From Rhodococcus sp. W8901 (lineage in GTDB: Bacteria; Actinomycetota; Actinomycetes; Mycobacteriales; Mycobacteriaceae): a stretch of DNA of 64,000 bases. Below are positions 27,049 through 33,767 of this stretch, piece after piece. How positions within the stretch are numbered: the first letter of the stretch is position 1; every line of letters starts with the position of its first letter. The stretch lies in NCBI RefSeq assembly GCF_013348805.1, contig NZ_CP054690.1, positions 2,294,001 to 2,358,000 on the forward strand. The letters run 5' to 3'. A program made the position numbers and the translations under genes. The notes beneath the pieces were generated by a model, which did not search any database, was not told the DNA's origin, and saw nothing but the letters and a program-made list of their open reading frames with translations.

Positions 27049-28631
27049 CTCTCGCCGACGGAGTTCTGCCCGCCCCCAGCATCGAGTACAGCCTGCTCTC
27101 GCCGATGCTGATCGTGTTCGGTGTCGCGGTCGTCGGTGTCCTCGTCGAGGCGTTCGGGCCCCGGCGCATCCGGTACGCGACCCACGTCGTGCTCGCGCTC
27201 GGCGGTCTCGCTGCGGCGTTCGTCGCGGTCGTCGCGCTGTCCGGGACACGGGCCGTCGCCGTCTCGGGGTCCGTCGCGATCGACGGTCCGACGCTGTTCC
27301 TGCAGGGGACGATCCTGCTGGTGTCGATGCTCGCGATCGCGCTGATAGCCGACCGGGGCACGGACCGGAGCGCCGATCGGGTCGGTGCGGCGGCCGGCGG
27401 CGGACCGGTCGACGCGTTCACGCCGCGCGCGTCCGCCGTCCCGGGCAGTGTGGCCGAGAAGGAGGCGACCAGGGCCGGGGTCACACAGACCGAGGTGTTC
27501 CCGCTGACGATGTTCGCGGTCGGCGGCATGCTGCTGTTCCCCGCGGCCGACGACCTGCTCACGATGTTCGTCGCGCTCGAGGTCCTGTCCCTGCCGCTGT
27601 ACCTGCTGTGCGGGTTGGCCCGTCGACGGCGACTGCTCTCCCAGGAGGCCGCCCTCAAGTACTTCCTGCTCGGAGCTTTCTCGTCGGCGTTCTTCCTCTT
27701 CGGCGTCGCGCTGCTGTACGGCTATGCCGGCACGGTCGAGCTGTCCGGCATCGCCGACGCCATCGCTCCGGGGACCGGCGACGAGGCCCTGGCTCAGATC
27801 GGCCTCGGATTGCTCTCGGTGGGCCTGCTCTTCAAAGTCGGTGCGGTGCCGTTCCATTCGTGGATCCCGGACGTGTACCAGGGCGCGCCCACGCCGATCA
27901 CGGCGTTCATGGCGTCGGCCACCAAGATCGCGGCCTTCGGTGCGGCGCTGCGAGTCTTCTACGTGGCCGTGCCCGGGCTGGACTGGGACTGGCGTCCGCT
28001 GCTGTGGGCGGTCGCGATCCTGACGATGGTCGTCGGCGCGGTCCTCGCGGTCACCCAGACCGACGTCAAACGGATGCTGGCGTACTCGTCGGTGGCGCAC
28101 GCCGGATTCATCCTCACCGGGTTGATCGCCGGCAACGAGGCCGGACTCTCGTCGACGATGTTCTATCTGCTCGCGTACGGCTTCAGCACGCTCGGGGCGT
28201 TCGCGGTGGTGAGTCTGGTCCGTGACTCGCGCGGGGCCGAGGTCACCGACCTGGCGCGGTGGGCAGGGCTCGGCCGGACCTCGCCGATGCTGTGCTCGGT
28301 CTTCGCGCTGTTCCTGCTCGCCTTCGCGGGCATCCCGCTCACCAGCGGATTCGTCAGCAAGTTCGCGGTGTTCCAGGCCGCGGCGTCGGGCGGTGCCGTG
28401 CCACTGGTCATCGTCGGCGTGATCAGCAGCGCGATCGCCGCGTTCTTCTACGTGCGGGTGATCGTGCTGATGTTCTTCTCGGACCCTCCGGCGGGCGCGC
28501 CGACCACGGTGGTATCCAGTGGTCCGACCATCGCGGCGATCACCGTGGCGGCGGCGGTGACGGTGATCCTGGGCATCGTGCCGCAACCAGTGCTCGATCT
28601 CGCGGAGCGGGCGGCGAGCGCCCTCGTCTGA
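27045..28631 (+). CDS. nuoN: NADH-quinone oxidoreductase subunit N
   Basis: 528-aa antiporter-like subunit, last gene of the operon. Typical segments: DDLLTMFVALEVLSLPLYLLCG, FKVGAVPFHSWIPDVYQGAPTPITAFMASATKIAAF, and MLAYSSVAHAGFIL. A soluble loop of about 45 residues (roughly 105-150) between early helices is an actinobacterial feature. GTG start overlaps the nuoM stop. Downstream a short GGGTG-cga-CACCC hairpin (28664-28676) is the only terminator-like element. Confidence 0.96.
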   Translation: MTLADGVLPAPSIEYSLLSPMLIVFGVAVVGVLVEAFGPRRIRYATHVVLALGGLAAAFVAVVALSGTRAVAVSGSVAIDGPTLFLQGTILLVSMLAIALIADRGTDRSADRVGAAAGGGPVDAFTPRASAVPGSVAEKEATRAGVTQTEVFPLTMFAVGGMLLFPAADDLLTMFVALEVLSLPLYLLCGLARRRRLLSQEAALKYFLLGAFSSAFFLFGVALLYGYAGTVELSGIADAIAPGTGDEALAQIGLGLLSVGLLFKVGAVPFHSWIPDVYQGAPTPITAFMASATKIAAFGAALRVFYVAVPGLDWDWRPLLWAVAILTMVVGAVLAVTQTDVKRMLAYSSVAHAGFILTGLIAGNEAGLSSTMFYLLAYGFSTLGAFAVVSLVRDSRGAEVTDLARWAGLGRTSPMLCSVFALFLLAFAGIPLTSGFVSKFAVFQAAASGGAVPLVIVGVISSAIAAFFYVRVIVLMFFSDPPAGAPTTVVSSGPTIAAITVAAAVTVILGIVPQPVLDLAERAASALV

Positions 28632-28679
28632 TCGGGCGGTTCTGGCACGCAACCTCGGGCGCGGGGTGCGACACCCGAC

Positions 28680-28732
28680 GTTCACCTGGGTTACGCAAAA
28701 CCCACACGCAGGGAAACGAGCGACGTTATGGT
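28680..28732 (+). promoter_or_regulatory. Candidate phoD control region
   Basis: A single GTTCACC heptamer (28680-28686), the core of actinobacterial PHO boxes, is followed 10 bp later by the degenerate GTTACGC. TGGGTT-N6-AACCCA (28687-28704) forms a small inverted repeat. TATGGT at 28727-28732 could be the -10, about 36 nt before the phoD ATG. PhoP control is a guess because only one good heptamer is present. Confidence 0.3.
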
Positions 28733-28768
28733 CAGCGCCATCCTTCCACGCGAACCCCGAGGTGGCCC

Positions 28769-30481
28769 ATGAGCTTTCCGGACCGGAACGTCTCCCGTCG
28801 TAGTTTCCTCACGGGGTTGTCGGTGGTCGGCGCCGCGGCGGTGTTCCCCGTCGCCGCACAGGCGACGCCGGTCCTGCGCCAGGCCCCCGACTCGGGGGCC
28901 GGATTGATTCGGAATCCGGAGTTCGGGAACGGAATCATGGCCGGTGTGCCGCGCACCGACGGTGCGACGCTGTGGACGCGGATCGGTGCGCCGGGTGGGG
29001 GCGGCAGCCTCGGTTCCGCCAGCGCCGGCGGCAGTCTCGGCCCCGGCAGCCTCGGTTCCGGCGCGCTCGGCAGCGCCGGCGCCGCGGGCGGCGAACTGGC
29101 GGTGATCGTGTCCACCCGGGAGGACCTGTCCGCGCCGGTCCTGGCCGAGCGGGTCCAGGTGCGCGAGGATGCTGACGGCACAGTGCATTTCGATGCGACC
29201 GGGCTCGCCCCCGGCGAGACCTACTACTACCAGTTCCGCGGCGACGGGGGAGAGTCCCCGGTCGGCCGATTCCGGACGTTGCGGCCCGCCGACTCCAACG
29301 AACCGGTCCGCATCGGTTGGTTCACCTGCCAGGGATTCGAGGAGGGCTACTACGCGGCCCACCGCCACCTCGCCGAGGAGGACCTGGACTTCGTGGTGTG
29401 CCTCGGCGACTACGTTTACGAGTTCACCATGCCCGGGGTCCGTGGGTTCGATCTCAATGCGTTCCCACAGGGGCTCGACAGCATTCGGGACAAGTACCGC
29501 AGGTACCGCTCGGACGCCGACCTGCGGCTGATGCACAGCCGGCACGCGTTCCTGCCGATCTGGGACGACCACGAGTTCCGCAACAACTACAGCAAGGACG
29601 GATGGACCTTCCCGGTGATCTCACCGATCGACGGCGCGATCGGGTTCCAGCAGAAGAAGCAGTGGGCGTGGCAGGCGTGGTTCGAGCACATGCCGGTGCC
29701 ACGGTTCGCGGACGACCCGTTGCGCACCTACCGGTCGCTGCGGGTGGGGCGGACGGTGGAGTTGTTCGCACCGGATACCCGGCAGTACCGAGACCGTCAG
29801 GCGTGCGGCGATTCGCTCGATCACATCGTGTGCGCGGACGCCGATGCACCGGGCCGCACGATGCTGGGCGCGCCGCAGAAGCGGTGGCTGCTCGACGGCA
29901 TGACCGGGTCGGACGCGACCTGGAAGGTGGTCGCGAACGCGAACATGATGATGGGCATGGTGGTGGCGGACAACGGCACCCGGGCCTACATGGACACCTG
30001 GGACGGCTACGGCGCCGAGCGGGCCGAGATCCTGTCCACCGCGGCCCAGTCGGTCGAGAACATGGTCCTCGTCACGGGAGACGACCACGACGGGTGGGCG
30101 GGGGAGTTGTGGGACACCGGATTCGCCCCGGGCACGTCGAGCGGTGAGCAGGTGAACGCGCCCGGCACTGCGCGGGCGGGCGTCGAGTTCGTGGTCCCGT
30201 CCGTCACGTCCACGAACACCGGGGACGGCGGGTACACCGTCGGCGGCAGCAGTGGCGACCCGGTCGGCGCGGCACGGGCCGAGGAGATCAACCGGCGCGA
30301 CCACAACCCACACATCAAGCACGCCGACATGGTCAGCCACGGCTACGGACTGCTCGACGTCGACGCCGGCGAGGCGCGTTTCAGCTTCCGCACGGTAGAC
30401 AAGCTGAACCCGAACGCCGATGTGGTGACGTCGAAATCGTTCCGCACCCCCGCCGGGCAGGCGGTGCTCGAGTCGGACTGA
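28769..30481 (+). CDS. PhoD-family alkaline phosphatase, Tat-exported
   Basis: 570-aa secreted phosphodiesterase/phosphomonoesterase that releases phosphate from organic esters outside the membrane. The twin-arginine signal SRRSFLTGL begins at residue 9 and is followed by a hydrophobic stretch. PhoD metal-site motifs are present: CLGDYVYEF, IWDDHEFRNNYS, and VTGDDHDGWAGE. A Gly/Ser/Ala-rich insert of about 35 residues (around 73-110, repeating GSLGS-like units) splits the N-terminal PhoD domain and is unusual. ATG 28769 has GAGG at proper spacing and is the only start that gives a Tat signal at the N-terminus. Confidence 0.92.
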   Translation: MSFPDRNVSRRSFLTGLSVVGAAAVFPVAAQATPVLRQAPDSGAGLIRNPEFGNGIMAGVPRTDGATLWTRIGAPGGGGSLGSASAGGSLGPGSLGSGALGSAGAAGGELAVIVSTREDLSAPVLAERVQVREDADGTVHFDATGLAPGETYYYQFRGDGGESPVGRFRTLRPADSNEPVRIGWFTCQGFEEGYYAAHRHLAEEDLDFVVCLGDYVYEFTMPGVRGFDLNAFPQGLDSIRDKYRRYRSDADLRLMHSRHAFLPIWDDHEFRNNYSKDGWTFPVISPIDGAIGFQQKKQWAWQAWFEHMPVPRFADDPLRTYRSLRVGRTVELFAPDTRQYRDRQACGDSLDHIVCADADAPGRTMLGAPQKRWLLDGMTGSDATWKVVANANMMMGMVVADNGTRAYMDTWDGYGAERAEILSTAAQSVENMVLVTGDDHDGWAGELWDTGFAPGTSSGEQVNAPGTARAGVEFVVPSVTSTNTGDGGYTVGGSSGDPVGAARAEEINRRDHNPHIKHADMVSHGYGLLDVDAGEARFSFRTVDKLNPNADVVTSKSFRTPAGQAVLESD

Positions 30482-30514
30482 CGGTCGGCCGGGATCGGGC
30501 CGTGACACAACCAT

Positions 30515-30547
30515 CTGGAGGCCCCACCGTGTCGGTGGGGCCTCCAG
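30515..30547. terminator. 14-bp perfect hairpin after phoD
   Basis: Arms CTGGAGGCCCCACC (30515-30528) and GGTGGGGCCTCCAG (30534-30547) pair exactly around GTGTC. It lies between phoD and the convergent 50-aa gene, 34 bp and 11 bp from their stops, so it probably terminates both. No U-tract. Confidence 0.75.
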
Positions 30548-30558
30548 CGGGTCGTGCG

Positions 30559-30711
30559 TCAGGAACCGAAGTTGAACCCGCCACCGGCGCCACCGGCGCC
30601 GCCACCGGCAGCTCCTGCCTCGGAGCCGGCCGAACCGCCGTCCGAACCGAATCCGATATTGCCTCCGAACATCGCGGACAGCAGGGCCGAGAAGATCGCG
30701 GAGATGGACAT
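30559..30711 (-). CDS. Small Gly-rich protein of unknown function (50 aa)
   Basis: Not recognised. The 50-residue product starts MSISAIFSALLSAMFGG, an amphipathic/hydrophobic helix of about 15 residues without a cleavable signal, and continues as a Gly/Ala/Ser-rich tail ending GGGFNFGS. ATG 30711 is preceded by a good Shine-Dalgarno (AGGAG, six bases upstream). The gene is followed by a strong shared hairpin and preceded by an elaborate repeat-containing promoter region, which supports it being real. The composition recalls small envelope or pore-forming peptides of mycolic-acid bacteria, but that is only a suggestion. Confidence 0.6.
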   Translation of the reverse strand: MSISAIFSALLSAMFGGNIGFGSDGGSAGSEAGAAGGGAGGAGGGFNFGS

Positions 30712-30742
30712 ATTCGCTCCTGTGGGTCACTCGATCCAGGTC

Positions 30743-30758
30743 GACACCGGTTGGTGTC
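30743..30758. promoter_or_regulatory. Inverted repeat GACACC-GGTT-GGTGTC
   Basis: A perfect 6-bp inverted repeat with a 4-nt spacer lies 31 bp upstream of the 50-aa gene start, in the likely promoter or 5' leader. It could be an operator or a leader hairpin. Confidence 0.4.
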
Positions 30759-30811
30759 AGGAGCCAGTGGACCGTGCACGGGGCCGCCGACGTGGGGGAT
30801 CGGCGGCAGGT

Positions 30812-30877
30812 TAGGGGGCGATTAGGGGACTGCTAGGGGAATCGTCCTGCCTCCCCGTTCACCTACGGAATCCCCTA
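30812..30877. repeat. Three TAGGGG(A/G) heptads at 11-bp intervals plus one inverted copy
   Basis: TAGGGGG at 30812-30818, TAGGGGA at 30823-30829 and 30834-30840, then TCCCCTA at 30871-30877. Read toward the 50-aa gene this is TCCCCTA-N4-TCCCCTA-N4-CCCCCTA, the one-helical-turn arrangement used by response regulators of the OmpR/PhoP type and by SARPs. About 100 bp upstream of the gene start. Confidence 0.5.
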
Positions 30878-31165
30878 CTCGGGGCCCCTGATTCGGGCAT
30901 TCGACCGTCGCACGTGGAGGTGATCTGGTAGCGGTCGCGCGCCGGTCGGTGGGGCGAGCGTCGACGTCGGTCGGTGCCCGTGTCGATCATCCGCACATGG
31001 CCGTTCAACTGGGCTGGCAGTGTGGCGGTTGCGTCGCTCCATTCGATCCGGCCGGCGTGCTCCGGATCCACTCGACGTCATCGCCGAGCAGACCCTCGGA
31101 TTGCCGAGGGAGCCGCGGTGACCGGGTTACCGCAACGGAGCAGCCGGCCGGGTGGTGACGGTGAC
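30878..31165. other. Intergenic sequence without recognised gene
   Basis: Part of a 466-bp gene-free stretch (30712-31177). Apart from the repeats listed separately I see only short open frames with no ribosome-binding sites or protein-like composition. Confidence 0.5.
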
Positions 31166-31171
31166 TAGGCT
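31166..31171 (+). promoter_or_regulatory. -10 box TAGGCT, leaderless promoter for TetR gene
   Basis: TAGGCT ends 6 nt before the GTG at 31178; no Shine-Dalgarno is seen before that GTG, so a leaderless mRNA is likely. Confidence 0.4.
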
Positions 31172-31177
31172 GCACCC

Positions 31178-31798
31178 GTGAGCGATTCCGTTGCCGTGCC
31201 GATGAGCCCCGACGACATGACCGATTCACAGCGCGAGCGTCGGCGGCACCTGCTCGACACCGTGATCGCCATGCTGGCCGAGACGAGCCCGGACAGGATC
31301 CAGATGCGAGAGGTCTCCGAACGGTCGGGGGTGGCTCTCGGCACGCTGTACCGGTACTTCCCGGCGAAGCAACACCTGCTCGCGGCCTCGATGGTCGCGT
31401 GGAACGACATTCTCGCCGAGCGTCTGGCCGAGGAGAAGGCCTCGGGGAGTCGCAGTCGCGCACAGGGTTCGGTCCTCGACCGGGTGGTCGACCTCTACAG
31501 CCGCCAGATGAAGGCGTTCCAGCGCGGACCGAACTTCGCGCGCCTGGAGGTGGAACTGCAGACCTCGGACGACCCGTACGTTCGCGACACGCTCGACGAG
31601 CGATCGGCCGTGAACAGAACGGGGCTGTTCGAGTTGATGGACGGCGTTCCCGCCGAACGGGCCCGGCTGGCGTCGCTGTCGATCGGCAGCACGATGCTCA
31701 ATTCGCTGGTCCTGTGGACCACCGGCCGCATCGGGTTTCCCGAGGCCCTGCGCAACGTCCAGGACGTGAGTCGGCTGGTCCTCGCCGACTATTCCTGA
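31178..31798 (+). CDS. TetR-family transcriptional regulator
   Basis: 206-aa regulator. The helix-turn-helix is QMREVSERSGVALGTLYRYFPAKQHLL, about residues 43-69. The C-terminal part is a TetR-type ligand-binding domain (QGSVLDRVVDLYSRQMKAFQRGPNFARLE...). It stands alone between the repeat region and the DGPF gene, which begins 128 bp later on the same strand. Target genes are unknown; the spacing leaves room for a separate promoter for the DGPF gene. Confidence 0.9.
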   Translation: MSDSVAVPMSPDDMTDSQRERRRHLLDTVIAMLAETSPDRIQMREVSERSGVALGTLYRYFPAKQHLLAASMVAWNDILAERLAEEKASGSRSRAQGSVLDRVVDLYSRQMKAFQRGPNFARLEVELQTSDDPYVRDTLDERSAVNRTGLFELMDGVPAERARLASLSIGSTMLNSLVLWTTGRIGFPEALRNVQDVSRLVLADYS

Positions 31799-31847
31799 GC
31801 GGCGAGCAGCGTCCCGATCCGGTAATCGGTGAAGTGGCGGACGACGA

Positions 31848-31874
31848 TGTCGAGAATCGGTGACTGGCTTCGTC
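31848..31874 (+). promoter_or_regulatory. ECF42-type promoter TGTCGA-N17-CGTC before the DGPF gene
   Basis: TGTCGA (31848-31853), 17 bp, CGTC (31871-31874). This matches the promoter pattern described for ECF42 sigma factors (TGTCGA at -35, CGA/TC at -10), which control neighbouring DGPF-domain genes. The expected start is near 31880, about 47 nt before the ATG at 31927. Seen in sequence; function inferred from family knowledge. Confidence 0.55.
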
Positions 31875-31926
31875 CCAGTAGTGAGTGCGACCAGAATGGA
31901 TCGCACCGGTACCGAGGAGAAACACG

Positions 31927-32334
31927 ATGGCCAAGTACTTGCTGCTCAAGCACTACCGTGGCGCCCCGGCTGCGGTCAACGACGTGCCCATGGACCAGTG
32001 GACGCCCGAGGAGGTCTCGGCCCACATCCAGTTCATGCAGGACTTCGCGGCTCGGATCGAAGGGACCGGTGAGTTCGTCGACGGTCAGGCGCTCGCCCCC
32101 GAGGGAATGTGGGTCCGGTACGACGGCGAGGGTCGCCCGCCGGTCACCGACGGTCCGTTCGCCGAGACCAAGGATCTGATCGCCGGCTGGATGGTGATCG
32201 ACGTCGACAGCCGCGAGCGGGCCCTCGAACTGGCCGGGGAGCTGTCGGCCGCGCCCGGTGCAGGCGGAAAGCCCATCCACGAGTGGCTCGAGGTGCGCCC
32301 GTTCCTGACCGAGCCGCCCACCATCACGGAATGA
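31927..32334 (+). CDS. YCII-related DGPF-domain protein
   Basis: 135-aa protein of the YCII/DGPF family (ferredoxin-like alpha-beta fold). The name-giving DGPF is at residues 75-78 (VTDGPFAETKDLIAGWMVID). ATG 31927 follows GAGGAGA at good spacing. DGPF proteins are typically encoded next to ECF42 sigma factors and transcribed by them; here the ATGA overlap with the following sigma gene keeps that arrangement, though the sigma gene is broken. The biochemical function of the family is not established. Confidence 0.88.
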   Translation: MAKYLLLKHYRGAPAAVNDVPMDQWTPEEVSAHIQFMQDFAARIEGTGEFVDGQALAPEGMWVRYDGEGRPPVTDGPFAETKDLIAGWMVIDVDSRERALELAGELSAAPGAGGKPIHEWLEVRPFLTEPPTITE

Positions 32335-33058
32335 CCGCCGAGGTGAACGAGGTCCTGGTCCGGAGCCTCACACCGAGCGTCCTCGCGATCCTCGTCCGCC
32401 GCGGAGCCGACTTCGCGGCAGGCGAGGACGCCGTGCAGGACGCGCTGGTCGAGGCCGTTCGCGTCTGGCCGGCCGACCCGCCGCAGGACCCGAAGGGCTG
32501 GTTGGTCACCGTGGCCTGGCGCCGGTACCTCGATGCGACCCGGGCGGACGCGGCGCGCCGTCGGCGTGAGGAGTTGTTCGAGGAGGAGCCCGAGCGCGGG
32601 CCCGCGCAGGGGTGGACGACACGCTCCAGTTGTACTTCCTGTGCGCCCACCCGTTGCTGACGCGGTCGTCTGCGGTCGCGCTCACGCTGCGCGCCGTCGG
32701 GCATCGAGATCCTGCAGGCGGCCCTGGCCCGCGACCGGCTGGGCGAGTTCCAGGCCCAGGCCGCCATCGCGGCACTCCACGCCGACGCGCCCGCTGCCGA
32801 GGAGACCGACTGGGTGCAGATCGTCGAGTGGTACGACGAGCTCGAGCGCCTGACCGGCAGCCCGGTCGTCCGGCTCAACCGCGCGGTGGCCGTGGGCGAG
32901 GCCGACGGACCGCGCGCCGGCCTGGCGGCGCTCGCAGCGCTGGACGATTCACTGCCCCGCCACACCGCGGTGGCGGCGTACCTCCACGAACGCGACGGCG
33001 ACCTGCCGACGGCGGCACGGCTGTACGCCGAGGCGGCGCGGCAGGCACCGCCCCGGTC
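32331..33058 (+). pseudogene. Remnant of an ECF42-group RNA polymerase sigma factor gene
   Basis: The N-terminal region 2 is intact from ATG 32331 (LVRSLTPSVLAILVRRGADFAAGEDAVQDALVEAVRVWP, GWLVTVAWRRYLD). A frameshift occurs in the GGGG run at 32609-32612: LQLYFLCAHPLLTRSSAVALTLRAVG continues in another frame, and the original frame ends at 32660. At about 32697-32703 the sequence jumps straight to a C-terminal segment (EILQAALARDRLGEFQAQAAIAALHAD, then VVRLNRAVAVGEADGPRAGL) in yet another frame, so roughly 150-170 codons including sigma region 4 are missing. The C-terminal end also stops short where the convergent TetR gene ends (33057). With no intact region 4 it cannot recognise a -35 element. 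Confidence 0.85.
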
Positions 33059-33668
33059 AGCCCGCGGCCCCGGCGGCGGCGTCGAGGCTGTTCCCGAAGG
33101 CGCAGACCGACAGTTCCGCCAGCGCGGGGTCGTTCTCGGCGTGCTGGGGCGCCTCCATCGCGAGCAGCGTGTTGAGCAGCATGCCGTTGGCGATGAAGGT
33201 TCGGGCCTGCTCGGGGGTGCACCCGGTGCGGGTACGGATCTGGGTGTAGATCTTCGACATCCAGTCCCGGGCCTGCGCGCCGATCTCCGGTGTCGATCCG
33301 GCCGCGAAGCCGTGCATCATCACCAGCAGCAGGTCTCGGTCGGCGAGTAGTTCGGCGTACGCGGCACCCATCTGTGCCCACCGTTCCTCGTCGTCGGGAT
33401 CCTCGGCGACCTGGTCGAGCGCGGGTTCGAACGCATCCATGATCCGGCCGATCGCGTGGGCGAACACCTCGCGGAAGAGGTTCGCCTTGCTGCCGAACAT
33501 GCGCACCACGTAGGGCTGCGAGACCCCGGCCTCCCGGGCGACGGCGTCGGTGCTGGTTCCGTGGAAGCCGCCACGCGCGAACGCCGTGGTGGCCGCTGCG
33601 AGGACGAGTTCGCGGCGGGCCTCGGCGCTCATCCGCGTCTGTTTTCCCGACTTCTCTGCCGTCGACAT
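33057..33668 (-). CDS. TetR-family regulator of the divergent MFS pump
   Basis: 203-aa TetR repressor. Helix-turn-helix TSTDAVAREAGVSQPYVVRMFGSKANLF at about residues 43-70. ATG 33668 is followed by MSTAEKSG. A TAACCT -10 candidate lies 7 bp upstream, suggesting a leaderless mRNA. It is divergent from a DHA2 drug-efflux gene with a 99-bp shared control region that holds an inverted repeat, the classic local-repressor arrangement. Its 3' end abuts the truncated end of the sigma-factor remnant. Confidence 0.92.
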   Translation of the reverse strand: MSTAEKSGKQTRMSAEARRELVLAAATTAFARGGFHGTSTDAVAREAGVSQPYVVRMFGSKANLFREVFAHAIGRIMDAFEPALDQVAEDPDDEERWAQMGAAYAELLADRDLLLVMMHGFAAGSTPEIGAQARDWMSKIYTQIRTRTGCTPEQARTFIANGMLLNTLLAMEAPQHAENDPALAELSVCAFGNSLDAAAGAAG

Positions 33669-33670
33669 AC

Positions 33671-33699
33671 TTGACAGGTTATCACTCGATTACTAACGT
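33671..33699 (+). promoter_or_regulatory. Housekeeping-type promoter for the MFS gene
   Basis: TTGACA (33671-33676), 17-bp spacer, TAACGT (33694-33699). This is a near-consensus promoter and its -10 lies inside the inverted repeat, so repressor binding would block it. Confidence 0.6.
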
Positions 33700-33717
33700 C
33701 GGGCGGCGTAAGTAATC
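33688..33717. promoter_or_regulatory. TetR operator, 11-bp inverted repeat
   Basis: GATTACTAACG (33688-33698) and CGTAAGTAATC (33707-33717) are reverse complements with one mismatch, separated by 8 bp. It lies between the divergent TetR and MFS genes over the MFS -10 box, where a TetR dimer would repress both. Confidence 0.6.
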
Positions 33718-33767
33718 ATCTGATGCTTACAACAAGAGTTTCCGTCCTCCAGGCCTCAGGAGCCGAC

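Noticed and set aside
28691-29572. 293-codon minus-strand frame opposite phoD
   Set aside because: Complement of the PhoD coding sequence; no protein-like features and it conflicts with the Tat-exported enzyme.
30859-31081. Short minus-strand frames of about 70 codons between the small gene and TetR
   Set aside because: Arg/Pro/His-rich products with no ribosome-binding sites; two overlap in different frames.
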